A DNA stretch of 50,367 nt from Paraburkholderia tuberum STM678 (GTDB taxonomy: Bacteria > Pseudomonadota > Gammaproteobacteria > Burkholderiales > Burkholderiaceae), in assembly GCF_902833905.1 (NCBI RefSeq), contig NZ_CADFGP010000050.1, positions 1-50,367 of the forward strand. Reading direction: 5' to 3'. The first letter of the stretch is position 1; every line of letters starts with the position of its first letter. Both the position numbers and the translations under genes were made by a program. Positions 16,913 to 26,319 of this stretch are shown piece by piece. The notes under the pieces are model-generated. The model searched no databases. It saw nothing but the letters and a program-made list of their open reading frames with translations, and was not told the DNA's origin.

Positions 16913-19393
16913 TCAGGTTGCAGGATCCGAGTCGATTCGAAGCCGAACTCCTTCAGCAAAAATGGCCCTCTGGAGACCAGTTTTCCCTGCAGCGTCAGTC
17001 ATGCCTCGGATCACACTACCGTCGTCGCGAATGATAGAAAACGCCTGGCTTCGAACTGGCTCGTTGCTACGTGGCCACTTCAGGGTGAACTCCTCGTCGT
17101 ATGGGGCGTGTTTCCAGGCGTTGACCGTCTCTGCGAGTGAGCTTGGCCCCTGCCGGCTGAATGCCGCCGACTTGATCGTTCGGTTCCCTTTGGTGCCATC
17201 CTCAATGCCAGTCGACGACAGCCGGATATAGGATCCGCCGCACTTGAGGAGCAGTTCTTCCTTGGCCTCGATTATTACTTGGCCGTTAGCGCTGGTGATT
17301 CGCATGTTCTTGTCGGAGAGCAGGTTCATATCGTCGCTCTGCGCCTGAATCTCGACCTTCCCCTTCGCTGCAAAGAGCTTCAATCCGAGCTTCTGGGCGA
17401 AGATAGATACCAGTTCACCGGCAGCAACCGTGAAGCGCTTCATCACACCTATATCAGCATTGCCTCCCGCCGTTGCGATCAGATTTTTTTCTGCGCTTAA
17501 CTGGAGTCCATCACCGGACACCAGACCGATTCCGTCCGGTGCAGTTGCCAGAATGCCGGCCTTTTTGAGATCTCGCAGTGTATCGTCGAGCAACGCACGC
17601 TGCTGCTGGTAGTCAGCAGCGACAGCCTGCGCAGCGCTGGCTGCGTCGGCCAGGCCCTTCATCAGTTGCAAGGCCTGGTCGAGTAAGCCTTGCGCACCCT
17701 GCATGCCGAGCTGTTGTCCGTTGGCTGCGGGTTGAGCCTCTGCGGACACGAGCACGCCCTTAGCACCCCGAACAGCAACACGTCCGTCAGTGCGCAACTC
17801 TGCGCCCTGCCCCCGTTCCTTACTATCCGCGTCGACCATGTGGCCAAGGTTCAGCTCACTGGTCTGGTACGGCGTCGTCAGGTGGCTATGCTCGACACCT
17901 TCCTTGTCCTCGATTCGCCACTCCGTACCGCCTGCGGTACGAACGATGTTCCGGGTGTTGTTGAGGTTATTGACGAGGTCGGGATGCAGACTGTCGTGCA
18001 TCGAACCAATGATGACGGGACGATTTGGATCCCCCGCCGTATGGATGATGGCGACCTCCGCCCCATCGATCAGCGGAAAATGGTGGCCGTAATTGTCGCC
18101 GCTGTATGGCTTCGCGAGGCGCACCGGCCGGCTGGTGCCACCCGGGCTCCACTCGTCGAGATCGAACGGCAGCTTGATCACGTACCAGCCCTGCTCGGTC
18201 AGGTACGCGTATTTGTATCCGCCCGGCGACGTAATACGCGCCGGCAGGATACCGTCGATCACCGGTCTTTTGATCGTATCGAGCGACGTGCGCCACACCC
18301 GGTCGGCCGGGATCGCCGTGAGCGTATTGGTGTAGGACTGGCTGCGGCCACCGCTGGATTCCACCGACGTGATAAAAAGCCCATGCGGCGCATCGACCGG
18401 ATTCTGGTCGAGCCGTACGACCTCGCCAGCCTCGATGGCGAATGCGTTGCCCGTTGCCTTGTAGGTGATCTGTGTTGCGAGATAGGCTTCGTGCCGCAGC
18501 CGTGCAATGCGCCGCCCTTCTTCAGGCGTCTCGTAATGTTCGCCCCAGCGATAGTCAACCGCGTTGGTCGTCTTGTCGCCGCGTGCGGCGTTTTCCTCGA
18601 CGAGCAACGACACGTCGGCCTGCCGGTGGTTATAGTCGTGCAGACGTACAGCTTCCGGGACACGCTGCGTATATCGCTCAAGTGTCTTGATCGCATCTAC
18701 GCCGACGCTTTCGAGTCCCGAGTGTAGCCGGAACGGCACAACGCGCTGATTGCGGGCATACGCGTCCAGATCGTCGCCGAACACAATCACGGCGTGATCG
18801 CGCTTCTGCTCGAAACGAAACCAGATGCCTTCCTCCGCGCAGATCCGCTGGATGAAGGCAAACGTCGTTTCCTCGCACTGCGTGATGTACTCGGGCCGCT
18901 TGTATTTCGCACGTAACTTGAACTCGAAGTCGACGCCCGCGCGGAAGCCATAGTGGCGCAGCGTATCGGTAATGATTTCTTCGACCGACTGCTTCTGGAA
19001 CAGCCGGCTCGTGACGCCGCGATTCAGATCAGCGAGCTTCGGCTCCATCACGACCTTGTAGCGCGTCTCGTCAGCCGAAGTCCCGAGTTCATCGAACTTC
19101 GTGATAATGCCGTGGACTGTGTGTGCAGGCGGCATCTTGCTGAACTGCCCAGCGTTCTCGCCGAACATCTTGCGCAGATAGTCCATGTTCGGGTCGATCG
19201 GGTCGATGATGAACTTCGCGGGGCGCCCCAGCACCTGATCCATCGGAATTCCGGCCATCGGGCTCGTGAATTCGATCTCGTACCGGTAAAGCTCGCCGAC
19301 CGCGTCGCGCCCGCTGAACTTCAGGATCGAGAACGGCGCCGGGTGCGGCGCCAGTTTCAGCTCATAGGCCTGGGAAGGCAAAACCATCGACAT
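16913..19393 (-). CDS. vgrG: T6SS spike protein VgrG (TssI)
   Basis: The 826-residue protein has the gp27-like N-terminus (LKFSGRDAVGELYRYEIEFT), the gp5-like OB-fold region around GYKYAYLTEQGWYVIKLPFD, and family text HFPLIDGAEVAIIHTAGDPN. A DUF2345-type beta-helix extension follows (about residues 600-735), then a short C-terminal beta-sandwich-like domain (EEFTLKWPRSNEPVRSQAFS to the end) resembling carboxypeptidase-regulatory folds. VgrG trimers form the puncturing spike. No enzymatic domain is visible; the C-terminal extension is the likely docking site for the lipase encoded next to it. The last 114 residues exist a second time as a fragment at 13713-14057. Confidence 0.94.
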   Translation of the reverse strand: MSMVLPSQAYELKLAPHPAPFSILKFSGRDAVGELYRYEIEFTSPMAGIPMDQVLGRPAKFIIDPIDPNMDYLRKMFGENAGQFSKMPPAHTVHGIITKFDELGTSADETRYKVVMEPKLADLNRGVTSRLFQKQSVEEIITDTLRHYGFRAGVDFEFKLRAKYKRPEYITQCEETTFAFIQRICAEEGIWFRFEQKRDHAVIVFGDDLDAYARNQRVVPFRLHSGLESVGVDAIKTLERYTQRVPEAVRLHDYNHRQADVSLLVEENAARGDKTTNAVDYRWGEHYETPEEGRRIARLRHEAYLATQITYKATGNAFAIEAGEVVRLDQNPVDAPHGLFITSVESSGGRSQSYTNTLTAIPADRVWRTSLDTIKRPVIDGILPARITSPGGYKYAYLTEQGWYVIKLPFDLDEWSPGGTSRPVRLAKPYSGDNYGHHFPLIDGAEVAIIHTAGDPNRPVIIGSMHDSLHPDLVNNLNNTRNIVRTAGGTEWRIEDKEGVEHSHLTTPYQTSELNLGHMVDADSKERGQGAELRTDGRVAVRGAKGVLVSAEAQPAANGQQLGMQGAQGLLDQALQLMKGLADAASAAQAVAADYQQQRALLDDTLRDLKKAGILATAPDGIGLVSGDGLQLSAEKNLIATAGGNADIGVMKRFTVAAGELVSIFAQKLGLKLFAAKGKVEIQAQSDDMNLLSDKNMRITSANGQVIIEAKEELLLKCGGSYIRLSSTGIEDGTKGNRTIKSAAFSRQGPSSLAETVNAWKHAPYDEEFTLKWPRSNEPVRSQAFSIIRDDGSVIRGMTDAAGKTGLQRAIFAEGVRLRIDSDPAT

Positions 19394-19489
19394 TTTCTAA
19401 AGACCCCTTGAACACACGTCATATCGCAAAGGACAACGCCGGGACGCATGTTTCAGCGCCCCGGCGGGGGTTACATCAGGTAATGCGGA

Positions 19490-21052
19490 TCAGCTCTTGG
19501 CTTTCGGCATCTGCGATACCAGCGACAGGCCGATGTCCATGCCTTCCACCTGGAAGTGCGGAATGATGAAGAGCTTGATGCGGAAGAAGCCCGGGTTGTC
19601 CTCGATGTCCTCGACCGTGACCTTCGCCTCACGCAGCGGGTGCGACGACTGCAACTCGTCACCCGGATCCTTCATCTCGGTCACGAGGCCCTTGATCCAG
19701 CTGTTCAGTTCAAGTTCGAGCAGACGCCGGTCCTTGGTCGTGCCGATGTTCTCGCGCTGGATCAGCTTCAGGTAGTGCGCGATGCGCGAGAGCAGGAAGA
19801 TGTAAGGCAGGCGCGCATTGATGCGGCTGTTCGCGGTCGCCTCCCTGGTCTCATACAGCGCCGGTTTCTGCGCCGAGCTGGCCGAGAAGAAGCACGCGAA
19901 GTCGTGGTTCTTGTAGAACGAGAGCGGAATGAAGCCGAGGTTGGCGAACTCGAATTCGCGGGTTTCGGGAATCAGCACTTCGGTCGGAATTTTCGGCTGC
20001 GCACCGGTGCCCAGGTCGTACAGATGAACCGGCAGGTCCTCGACCTTGCCGCCCGCCTGCGGGCCGCGGATCTGCACGCACCAGCCGTTGTTGACAAAGC
20101 TGCGCGTCATGTTGGCCGCGAAGGCGAACGACGCGTTGACCCACAGATATTTGTCGTGGTCCGGACCCTTGACCGCTTCCTCATAGTTGAACGAACGCAC
20201 CGGCGTCGTATCCTTGCCGTACGGCAGGCGACCGAGCACACGCGGCATTGTCAGGCCCACGTAGCGGGCGTCATCGGTGTCACGGAAGCTCTTCCACTTG
20301 ATGTACTCGGCGCGATCAAAGTAGTTGCCGATATCCTGGATCGCGGCCACTTCTTCCATCGATTGCTTGCCGAAGAACGCGGCGCCGACTGAGCCGACGA
20401 ACGGCATGTGCGCGGCTGCGGCCACCTTGGAGACGTTACGCAGCAGCGCCACGTCCTGCGGCGAGTTGGTGAACTCGTAGTCGCTGATCATCGCGCTGAT
20501 CGGCTGACCACCCGGCGTGTCGTACTCCTCGATGTAGGTGAGGCGGTACAGGCCGCTCTGGATGATCTCGGGCGTATCCTCGAAATCGCGGTGCAGTGCC
20601 TCCTTCGACACGTCAAGCACTTCGACGCGCGCGTTGCGACGGAAGTCTGTCCGGCTCACGAGCATCTTGAGACCACGCCAGCGACCTTCGAGCGCCTGAA
20701 ATTCCGGCGTATGCATCACTGCGTCGAGCTGCCGGCTGATCTGGCGGTCAATCTGGCCGATGTGGAAATCGAGCAGCGACTTGTCGAGCCGGTCGACCGG
20801 CTTGCTCGCCTTGCTCACGAGATCCAGGAATGCGCCCATGCCGCGCGCGATACGCTCGTCGGCCGACGCTTCAGAGAGCATGTCGTTGTCGCGGAAGGCC
20901 AGCAGCGGCCGTGCTTCAGCGACGGGCTTCAGGTTGATCTTGCTGCACAGGGACGCGTAGACGCTGTCGCTGCTGCTGTCATGATTGCCTTGCGGGGCGT
21001 CCAGCACGACGGTTTCGGTCGTGCCGCCTTGCTGCGATTCAGTGGGATTCAT
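19490..21052 (-). CDS. tssC: T6SS sheath large subunit TssC
   Basis: The 520-residue protein fits TssC (VipB/ImpD). Typical text includes EFQALEGRWRGLKMLVSRTD, QPISAMISDYEFTNSPQDVA and NARLPYIFLLSRIAHYLKLI. With TssB it polymerises into the contractile sheath. The start at 21052 is chosen because AGGACA lies a few bases upstream; the longer open frame back to 21145 overlaps tssB without family sequence. It is separated from tssB by 85 bases and followed by a 96-base gap before vgrG. Length is normal. Confidence 0.95.
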   Translation of the reverse strand: MNPTESQQGGTTETVVLDAPQGNHDSSSDSVYASLCSKINLKPVAEARPLLAFRDNDMLSEASADERIARGMGAFLDLVSKASKPVDRLDKSLLDFHIGQIDRQISRQLDAVMHTPEFQALEGRWRGLKMLVSRTDFRRNARVEVLDVSKEALHRDFEDTPEIIQSGLYRLTYIEEYDTPGGQPISAMISDYEFTNSPQDVALLRNVSKVAAAAHMPFVGSVGAAFFGKQSMEEVAAIQDIGNYFDRAEYIKWKSFRDTDDARYVGLTMPRVLGRLPYGKDTTPVRSFNYEEAVKGPDHDKYLWVNASFAFAANMTRSFVNNGWCVQIRGPQAGGKVEDLPVHLYDLGTGAQPKIPTEVLIPETREFEFANLGFIPLSFYKNHDFACFFSASSAQKPALYETREATANSRINARLPYIFLLSRIAHYLKLIQRENIGTTKDRRLLELELNSWIKGLVTEMKDPGDELQSSHPLREAKVTVEDIEDNPGFFRIKLFIIPHFQVEGMDIGLSLVSQMPKAKS

Positions 21053-21137
21053 TTCGTGTCCTGTCTGCGATACTATCGCTACCTGCATATCTGTCCGGTT
21101 ATGGAACGCGGTGAAGGCCGTCTTGGGCCGACGCCGT

Positions 21138-21650
21138 TCAGGCATGGCCTTCAGGCTGGGTGGCCGCCGTCGCGATCTGTGCGAGTTCGCCGCGCAGCTT
21201 GTCAGAGAGCGGCTTATCCTTCAGAATCTTCTCGAACTCACGGCGGAACGTGCCGTTATCGAGCAGATTCGATTTCAGGTCACGCAGCAGATTGCGCACC
21301 GCCAGCAGCGCCTGCATCTCCGGGATCTGACGTGCCACCTGTTCCGGCTCGAAGTCTTTCAGCGAGCGAAACGAGAGGTTCACCGGCAGTTCCGAGCCGT
21401 CGCCAGCCAGGGTGTTTTCCGCAGCGACCTTGAGGTCCGGCGCGTAGTCAGCGAGAACAGAATCAAAATTATTCTTGTTGATGTCCGTTTTCTTGCGCTC
21501 GGCGAGCGGCGCCTGTTCCTTGCCCGCGCTGAAGTCACCGGCGACGAGCAGCTTCAACGGCAGCTCGACCTTCTTCTGGGCACCGCCCGTATGCAAATCT
21601 AACGTGATCGAAACCCGACTTTTCGGAATTTCGCGCTGGAAGCTGTCCAT
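21138..21650 (-). CDS. tssB: T6SS sheath small subunit TssB
   Basis: This 170-residue protein opens MDSFQREIPKSRVSITLDLH and contains ELPLKLLVAGDFS and the long C-terminal helix region typical of TssB (VipA/ImpC). TssB pairs with TssC as the repeating unit of the contractile sheath. It is the first gene of the leftward arm, facing the 598-base divergent intergenic region that separates it from tssK. Length and order (tssB then tssC) are standard. Confidence 0.95.
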   Translation of the reverse strand: MDSFQREIPKSRVSITLDLHTGGAQKKVELPLKLLVAGDFSAGKEQAPLAERKKTDINKNNFDSVLADYAPDLKVAAENTLAGDGSELPVNLSFRSLKDFEPEQVARQIPEMQALLAVRNLLRDLKSNLLDNGTFRREFEKILKDKPLSDKLRGELAQIATAATQPEGHA

Positions 21651-22248
21651 TTGTATTCCTTATTGAACGACGTTCAGGATCCCCGCAGAACTCGCCCGGT
21701 GCGATGCGGTGACCTCTTTCAATCGGGCGCACACGCATATGCGTGTTTCGCTCGCGAAGGACTCCTTGTGGTACCCCATAGCGCGGCCTCCATTCATGCG
21801 ATCATTATTGCCACGCGCTATTAAACAGGTTTACCCGCGCCGAGTCAAAGTACGTCGGCGTTGTGAAAACGATACGGATTATAAAGACATCGTAAATAAT
21901 TGTTAATTATCGTCAATTCAATACGCATTCAGACTCGTCAATATGAATAATTTGATAAACGAGGTATGAGAATGCGTGACAATTTTCACGAAACCGTTGC
22001 TGGCATGGGCTTACAAGGGCGTGACATTCTCTGACAATCTTTCAATGATGAAGACGGTACGATGGCAACATCGCGCTAACCATGCAGCGAGAATATTGCC
22101 TATTCTGGCACGGACAATATCTCAAAAATAACCATCCTCTATTTCATGTAGTTCGCATGCTTAACTATTCGCAACTGTATACGGATCACAAGTCACGCGT
22201 ATAGAATCGCCACTCACCATAATCCAAGATAACGGCACAACCACACCC
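21651..22248. promoter_or_regulatory. Divergent AT-rich control region between the two T6SS arms
   Basis: No credible gene lies in these 598 bases, and the middle part is much richer in A and T than its surroundings. It must hold the promoters of tssB (leftward) and tssK (rightward). Visible elements are a perfect-arm palindrome CGTGACAATTTTCACG at 21975-21990, a further TGACA-containing stretch near 22022-22037, an AGAAT/ATTCT inverted repeat at 22090-22106, and a possible -10 element TATAGA at 22200-22205 before tssK. None of these was matched to a known regulator. The AT-richness would suit H-NS-type silencing, which is inference. Confidence 0.6.
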
Positions 22249-23601
22249 ATGCGGATCGATAAACCGCTCTTTCACGAAGGGCTGATCCTGACCCAACAGC
22301 ACTTCCAGCAGCTGGGCCGAAACGTCGACTTCACGTTGAACCAGATCGCTGCCGCCTGCGTCGCCGAGCCGTGGGGCACGCAGGGCATCGATATCGACGA
22401 GGAAGTGCTTGCAGCTGGGCGTCTGAAGCTCACCCGACTGAAGCTGCGTTTTCCGGACGGCACACTGATCGACTCCACGGTGACCGATGCGTTACCGCCT
22501 GCACGTGATCTGACGCAGGGACTGCCAGCCGATGTGCAGAGCGTGGTCGTGCTGGCCGCCCTGCCGCTGTTCAATGCCACGGGCAGCAACTGCCGGTTCG
22601 ACGAAGCGACGCTGGCGCGGCCGCGGCGCTCATACCGGGAGTTCGTCAAGGTCATCGACCTCAACGGTACCGGCGAGGCCGAGATTGCCGCCGAACGCCA
22701 TGCGGTGCGACTGCTGTTCGACTTCGAGTCGCATGCCGACGACACGGTGTGTGCGATTGCCCGGTTGACGCGTACCACGAGCGGGCAATTTCAGGTCGAC
22801 CACCGATACGTGCCACCGTGCCTGACGCTTGGCAGTCATGCGCTGCACGTCGAACGGATCAATCGTCTTGCCGACATCCTGCAGGCGAAGAGCACGGCGC
22901 TGGGTTCGCGTAGAAGCGAACGGATCGAGCAGGTTGCCGAATACGGCGTGGCCGACGTGCAGCTGTTCTGGTTGCTCCACTGCATCCATACGGTCTGGCC
23001 GCAACTGCGGTTCTTCTCGACGCATCCGGGCCAGCCTCCGGAGCGGCTGTACTCGACGCTTGCCCAGCTCGCGAGCGTCCTCATGACGTTCTCGACCGGC
23101 TCGCAGCTCGGCGACATTCCGGCGTATGACCACGTACGTGCCGATGAAGTATTCGCCAGGCTCGAGACGCAGATCCGTGATCTGCTCGACGCGATCATTC
23201 CGTCGCGTGTGGTGTCGATTGGGCTCACGCACAGGAATCCGACAACGTGGGCGGGCCAGTTCCTCGACGAGCGCATCGTAGCGAGTTCCGCCGACTGGTA
23301 CCTGTCGGTCCACGCCGCGTCGCCTGCATTCGAACTCGTCGAGCAGTTCCCGAGGCTCTGCAAGATAGGTGCGCCGGACGATATCGAGCACATCGTCAAT
23401 TCGGCGCTCCCAGGCATTCCACTCAAGGCCGTGCAGCGTGTGCCGGCCGCCATCCCGGTGCGGCTGGACAACCAGTACTTCGCGCTCGACGCGAGCGATC
23501 CCGCGCACGCGCGGATGCTGGCCGCCCGCGCCTGCCAGATCTACCTGCCGACGTCGGTTCCCGATGCGTCGCTTGAACTTTACGCGGTGTTGCGCTCATG
23601 A
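22249..23601 (+). CDS. tssK: T6SS baseplate protein TssK
   Basis: The 450-residue product starts MRIDKPLFHEGLILTQQHFQ, the family signature of TssK (VasE/ImpJ), and ends with the expected LDNQYFALD and LPTSVPDASLELYAVL segments. TssK trimers join the baseplate to the membrane complex through TssL and TssM. It is the first gene of the rightward arm and overlaps tssL by four bases. Length is normal for the family. Confidence 0.95.
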   Translation: MRIDKPLFHEGLILTQQHFQQLGRNVDFTLNQIAAACVAEPWGTQGIDIDEEVLAAGRLKLTRLKLRFPDGTLIDSTVTDALPPARDLTQGLPADVQSVVVLAALPLFNATGSNCRFDEATLARPRRSYREFVKVIDLNGTGEAEIAAERHAVRLLFDFESHADDTVCAIARLTRTTSGQFQVDHRYVPPCLTLGSHALHVERINRLADILQAKSTALGSRRSERIEQVAEYGVADVQLFWLLHCIHTVWPQLRFFSTHPGQPPERLYSTLAQLASVLMTFSTGSQLGDIPAYDHVRADEVFARLETQIRDLLDAIIPSRVVSIGLTHRNPTTWAGQFLDERIVASSADWYLSVHAASPAFELVEQFPRLCKIGAPDDIEHIVNSALPGIPLKAVQRVPAAIPVRLDNQYFALDASDPAHARMLAARACQIYLPTSVPDASLELYAVLRS

Positions 23602-24374
23602 GCATGCTGACGAACACGCTCACCCCTGCCCGCGGCGAGACCGCCCTGATGGGTGGATCGGCCTCTGCGAACCGTACTTCCGCCGGTGGTATCCGGGACC
23701 TGTTGCGCGACACGGCCCTGCTCGTGACGCGATTGTCCGAGGGGGGCCACACGGACGACCCTGCTACCCTGCGTCAACGTTGCAAGCAGCTGATGGCGGC
23801 TTTCTCAACCGCGCTCGATCAGCGCGGTTTTGCCGCGGACGTCCGCGAAGACGCGGAGGTTACCCAATGCGGCCTGCTCGATGAGGCGGTGTTGCGCCAC
23901 CTGAACGCAACGAACAGGCCGGTTTGGGACGCACAGCCGCTGCAGGTCGAGCGCTTCGGGGAACACGACGCGGGCGAGCGCGTGTTCATTCGGCTTGAGC
24001 AACGGATGCGCGAAGCGTCGCCAAACGTCGCCCTACTCGAATGCTACGCGGCGGTCCTCGGGATGGGGTTCATGGGCCGCTACGCCCGTGAAGGCGAAGC
24101 GAAGCGTTCCGTGCTGATCGCCTCACTCAGTACGCAACTCGAAAAACTACGCCCCGAAGGAAGTCCCCTTGGGGGGCGCCCGGTCGCTGCCCGCCCTTTC
24201 TTTGCCGATCGTACCGGCAGGCGCTTCTCGGACTGGTTCTACCGCCTCTCGCCCTGGGCGATTGCCGGCCTCGCGTGCGTGGCGGCCGCGGTGATCTGGC
24301 TGATATGGGCACAGGTGCTCGATGCGCAGCTCGCCCACCTCGTACCAGCTGTACCGACGGCGCCGCGGCCGTGA
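23598..24374 (+). CDS. tssL: T6SS inner-membrane protein TssL (DotU-like)
   Basis: This 258-residue protein has the cytoplasmic DotU-type helical domain (for example VTQCGLLDEAVLRHLNATNR, then the ERVFIRLEQRMREA segment and LECYAAVLGMGFMGRYA). A single C-terminal membrane helix follows (AIAGLACVAAAVIWLIWAQV) with a very short periplasmic tail. TssL binds TssM and TssK. Its start overlaps the tssK stop (ATGA) and its stop overlaps a GTG start of the next gene. It lacks a peptidoglycan-binding domain; the next gene supplies an OmpA-type domain instead. Confidence 0.93.
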   Translation: MSMLTNTLTPARGETALMGGSASANRTSAGGIRDLLRDTALLVTRLSEGGHTDDPATLRQRCKQLMAAFSTALDQRGFAADVREDAEVTQCGLLDEAVLRHLNATNRPVWDAQPLQVERFGEHDAGERVFIRLEQRMREASPNVALLECYAAVLGMGFMGRYAREGEAKRSVLIASLSTQLEKLRPEGSPLGGRPVAARPFFADRTGRRFSDWFYRLSPWAIAGLACVAAAVIWLIWAQVLDAQLAHLVPAVPTAPRP

Positions 24375-26221
24375 AGTCCGATCTGCACGAACCGTCCGGA
24401 CCGGCGCTCGGGGACACGAGCCGCACACTGGACCCCGGGTCGGGTCAGATGCGGGGCCAGGCGCAGAGCCGCGCGCTGGAGGGCTTGGGTTACCCGTTCC
24501 GTGCCATCGTGACACTGATGGCCGCGCTCGCGCTGGCCGTTATCTGGCTGGTGTTGCCTGTCCCCCAGGGCGGCTTCCTTCGACCAACGGAAGTCCCTGT
24601 GGGACGGGGCGCCGGACAGGGTCTCGCATGGACGCTCACTGTCCCCATCGTCCTGTCCTGGCTGGTACTGATCTGGCTGCGCACCCGTCAGCTCTCACGC
24701 GCGCGCGAACAGAACGTACACGTACTGACTGCACTCGGCGCCGCTACGTCGAATATCCCGGTCAACCTGCGCACCCGCATGCCTCTCGTGCTCGTGACCG
24801 GCGACGCCCTGGGGAACCTGTTCGACCGGATTGCCGGAGAGCGGCGTCTCGCACACGTTGGCGACGGCGCAATATGGCTACGGGCCGACCGGCTGCAGGA
24901 TCTGCCCCGCCTTGCGGTGGCCGTGAAGCAGTGGCGCGATGGGCGCGCACCCGATGGTGTCGTGCTGTCGGTTGCGCCGGCATTGCACGCGGGTGAAGAC
25001 GTCCTGACGCAGAATCTGCGCGTCGCGCGGCAGTCCGTCGCTGACGCCTCGCGCATGCTCGGCGTGCGCCTGCCAGGCTTTGTTGCCGTTTACCAGCGGC
25101 TCACCAATGCGCCGGCCACACTCGCGATGCCACAGTGGTATGGCGTGTCATCGGCTACGCGCCTGGCTAACGCAAGCCGTTTTGAAGCCGTGGTCCAGGT
25201 GGCCGAAACTGAAGTTGAGCGGGCCGGAGGCGACCGTGCCGTGGCGGCACGCGCGGCAAGCCTGGCTTCGATCGTCGGCTGGACCCAGCGCGTCGTGATC
25301 GGCGTGCTAAGCGACCGCCGGCAGCCGGCCACGCCGTGGGCACTGTTCGGCGCGGGCTGGATCGATTGCGGGCCGGCGAGCGGTCCGGGCAGGCCCTGGG
25401 AGCGCGACGTCGAAATGCAGACCCGGGTCGTGCCGCCTGCACTGCCGGCGTCCCCGCTGCCGTGGCCGCTGCCCCAGCCGTTGATCGAGGCCATGCCGCG
25501 GCGGTTGTGGATGTCGCCGCGCCTGGCGGCTCTCGCCCACGCCGTTGCTCTGGTTGCCTGCGCGATCGCGGTGGCGTTTTGGGGCGCCGCCAGGAACAAT
25601 CAGGCGCTGATCACCCGTATCGGCGCGGATCTCGGAAGATATTCGATGATTCCTGCTGCACACGACGCCGCGAAGCGCGATGCGCTGCAGGCTCTCGTGG
25701 CCGATCGCGACCAGCTCGACCGCTATTCACGCACAGGGGTGCCGCTCGGACTTTCCTTCGGCATGTACCGCGGTGCGCAGTTGATGCCGGCGCTCAACCA
25801 GGCGATCGCAGCCTACCAGCCGCCGCCGCCTCCACCTGCGGTGGTCACGCTTGACAGCATGTCGCTGTTCGACAGCGGCCGCGCGCAACTGAAGCCCGGC
25901 TCGACGCGCGCGATGGTCGGCTCGCTTGAAATGATCAGGTCGCATCCGGACAAACGGATTCTCGTGGCCGGTTATACCGACAACGTTGGCAGTCCGGACA
26001 GCAACCTGACGCTGTCGGTCGCACGCGCGGGCGCGGTGCGCGACTGGCTCATCGAGGTGTCGGGCATTGCCGCCACGCAGTTCGCGATCCAGGGCTACGG
26101 CGATACGCGGCCGATCGCGAGCAACGATACGCAGGAGGGGCGAGCCAGGAACCGGCGCGTCGAAATCACGCTGGTGCCGGACGCCCCAAAAGAAATCCCG
26201 TCGGAGGATTCGAGCAGATAG
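24371..26221 (+). CDS. T6SS-associated membrane protein with TssM-like body and OmpA-type C-terminus
   Basis: The 616-residue product has two N-terminal membrane helices (about residues 44-63 and 84-102) and a cytoplasmic region loosely like the start of TssM (MPLVLVTGDALGNLFDRIAG, again without a P-loop). A third helix (about 386-407) and a periplasmic OmpA/MotB-like domain (about 490-605) follow. That domain contains VAGYTDNVGSPDSNLTLSVA and RARNRRVEI, typical peptidoglycan-binding text. A proline run precedes it. It probably anchors the T6SS envelope complex to the cell wall, replacing the fused OmpA domain found in some TssL proteins. The GTG at 24371 is chosen because it overlaps the tssL stop as GTGA; an ATG at 24275 would overlap tssL by 100 bases. 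Confidence 0.85.
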   Translation: MKSDLHEPSGPALGDTSRTLDPGSGQMRGQAQSRALEGLGYPFRAIVTLMAALALAVIWLVLPVPQGGFLRPTEVPVGRGAGQGLAWTLTVPIVLSWLVLIWLRTRQLSRAREQNVHVLTALGAATSNIPVNLRTRMPLVLVTGDALGNLFDRIAGERRLAHVGDGAIWLRADRLQDLPRLAVAVKQWRDGRAPDGVVLSVAPALHAGEDVLTQNLRVARQSVADASRMLGVRLPGFVAVYQRLTNAPATLAMPQWYGVSSATRLANASRFEAVVQVAETEVERAGGDRAVAARAASLASIVGWTQRVVIGVLSDRRQPATPWALFGAGWIDCGPASGPGRPWERDVEMQTRVVPPALPASPLPWPLPQPLIEAMPRRLWMSPRLAALAHAVALVACAIAVAFWGAARNNQALITRIGADLGRYSMIPAAHDAAKRDALQALVADRDQLDRYSRTGVPLGLSFGMYRGAQLMPALNQAIAAYQPPPPPPAVVTLDSMSLFDSGRAQLKPGSTRAMVGSLEMIRSHPDKRILVAGYTDNVGSPDSNLTLSVARAGAVRDWLIEVSGIAATQFAIQGYGDTRPIASNDTQEGRARNRRVEITLVPDAPKEIPSEDSSR

Positions 26222-26319
26222 CAGGACCTTTTTTAGCCTTCGAAGCGAACGCTTCGGGTTTCAGAGGCTCGGGGGCTGGCTCCGGGCGATTGTCGTAGTA
26301 CCAGAAAAGGGAGTGAAAG

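Noticed and set aside
22106..22121. Sigma54-like -24 element TGGCACG in the T6SS divergent region
   Set aside because: The expected TTGC-type -12 element at the right spacing is absent (ATAT instead), so no sigma54 promoter is called.
24275..24370. Upstream ATG start for the OmpA-type T6SS protein
   Set aside because: It would overlap tssL by 100 bases and add Arg/Cys-rich text with no family match; the GTG with GTGA overlap is better.
26241..26256. CGAAGC/GCTTCG hairpin before hcp as a terminator
   Set aside because: The T-run lies before, not after, the stem on the plus strand, and on the minus strand it is followed by A residues.
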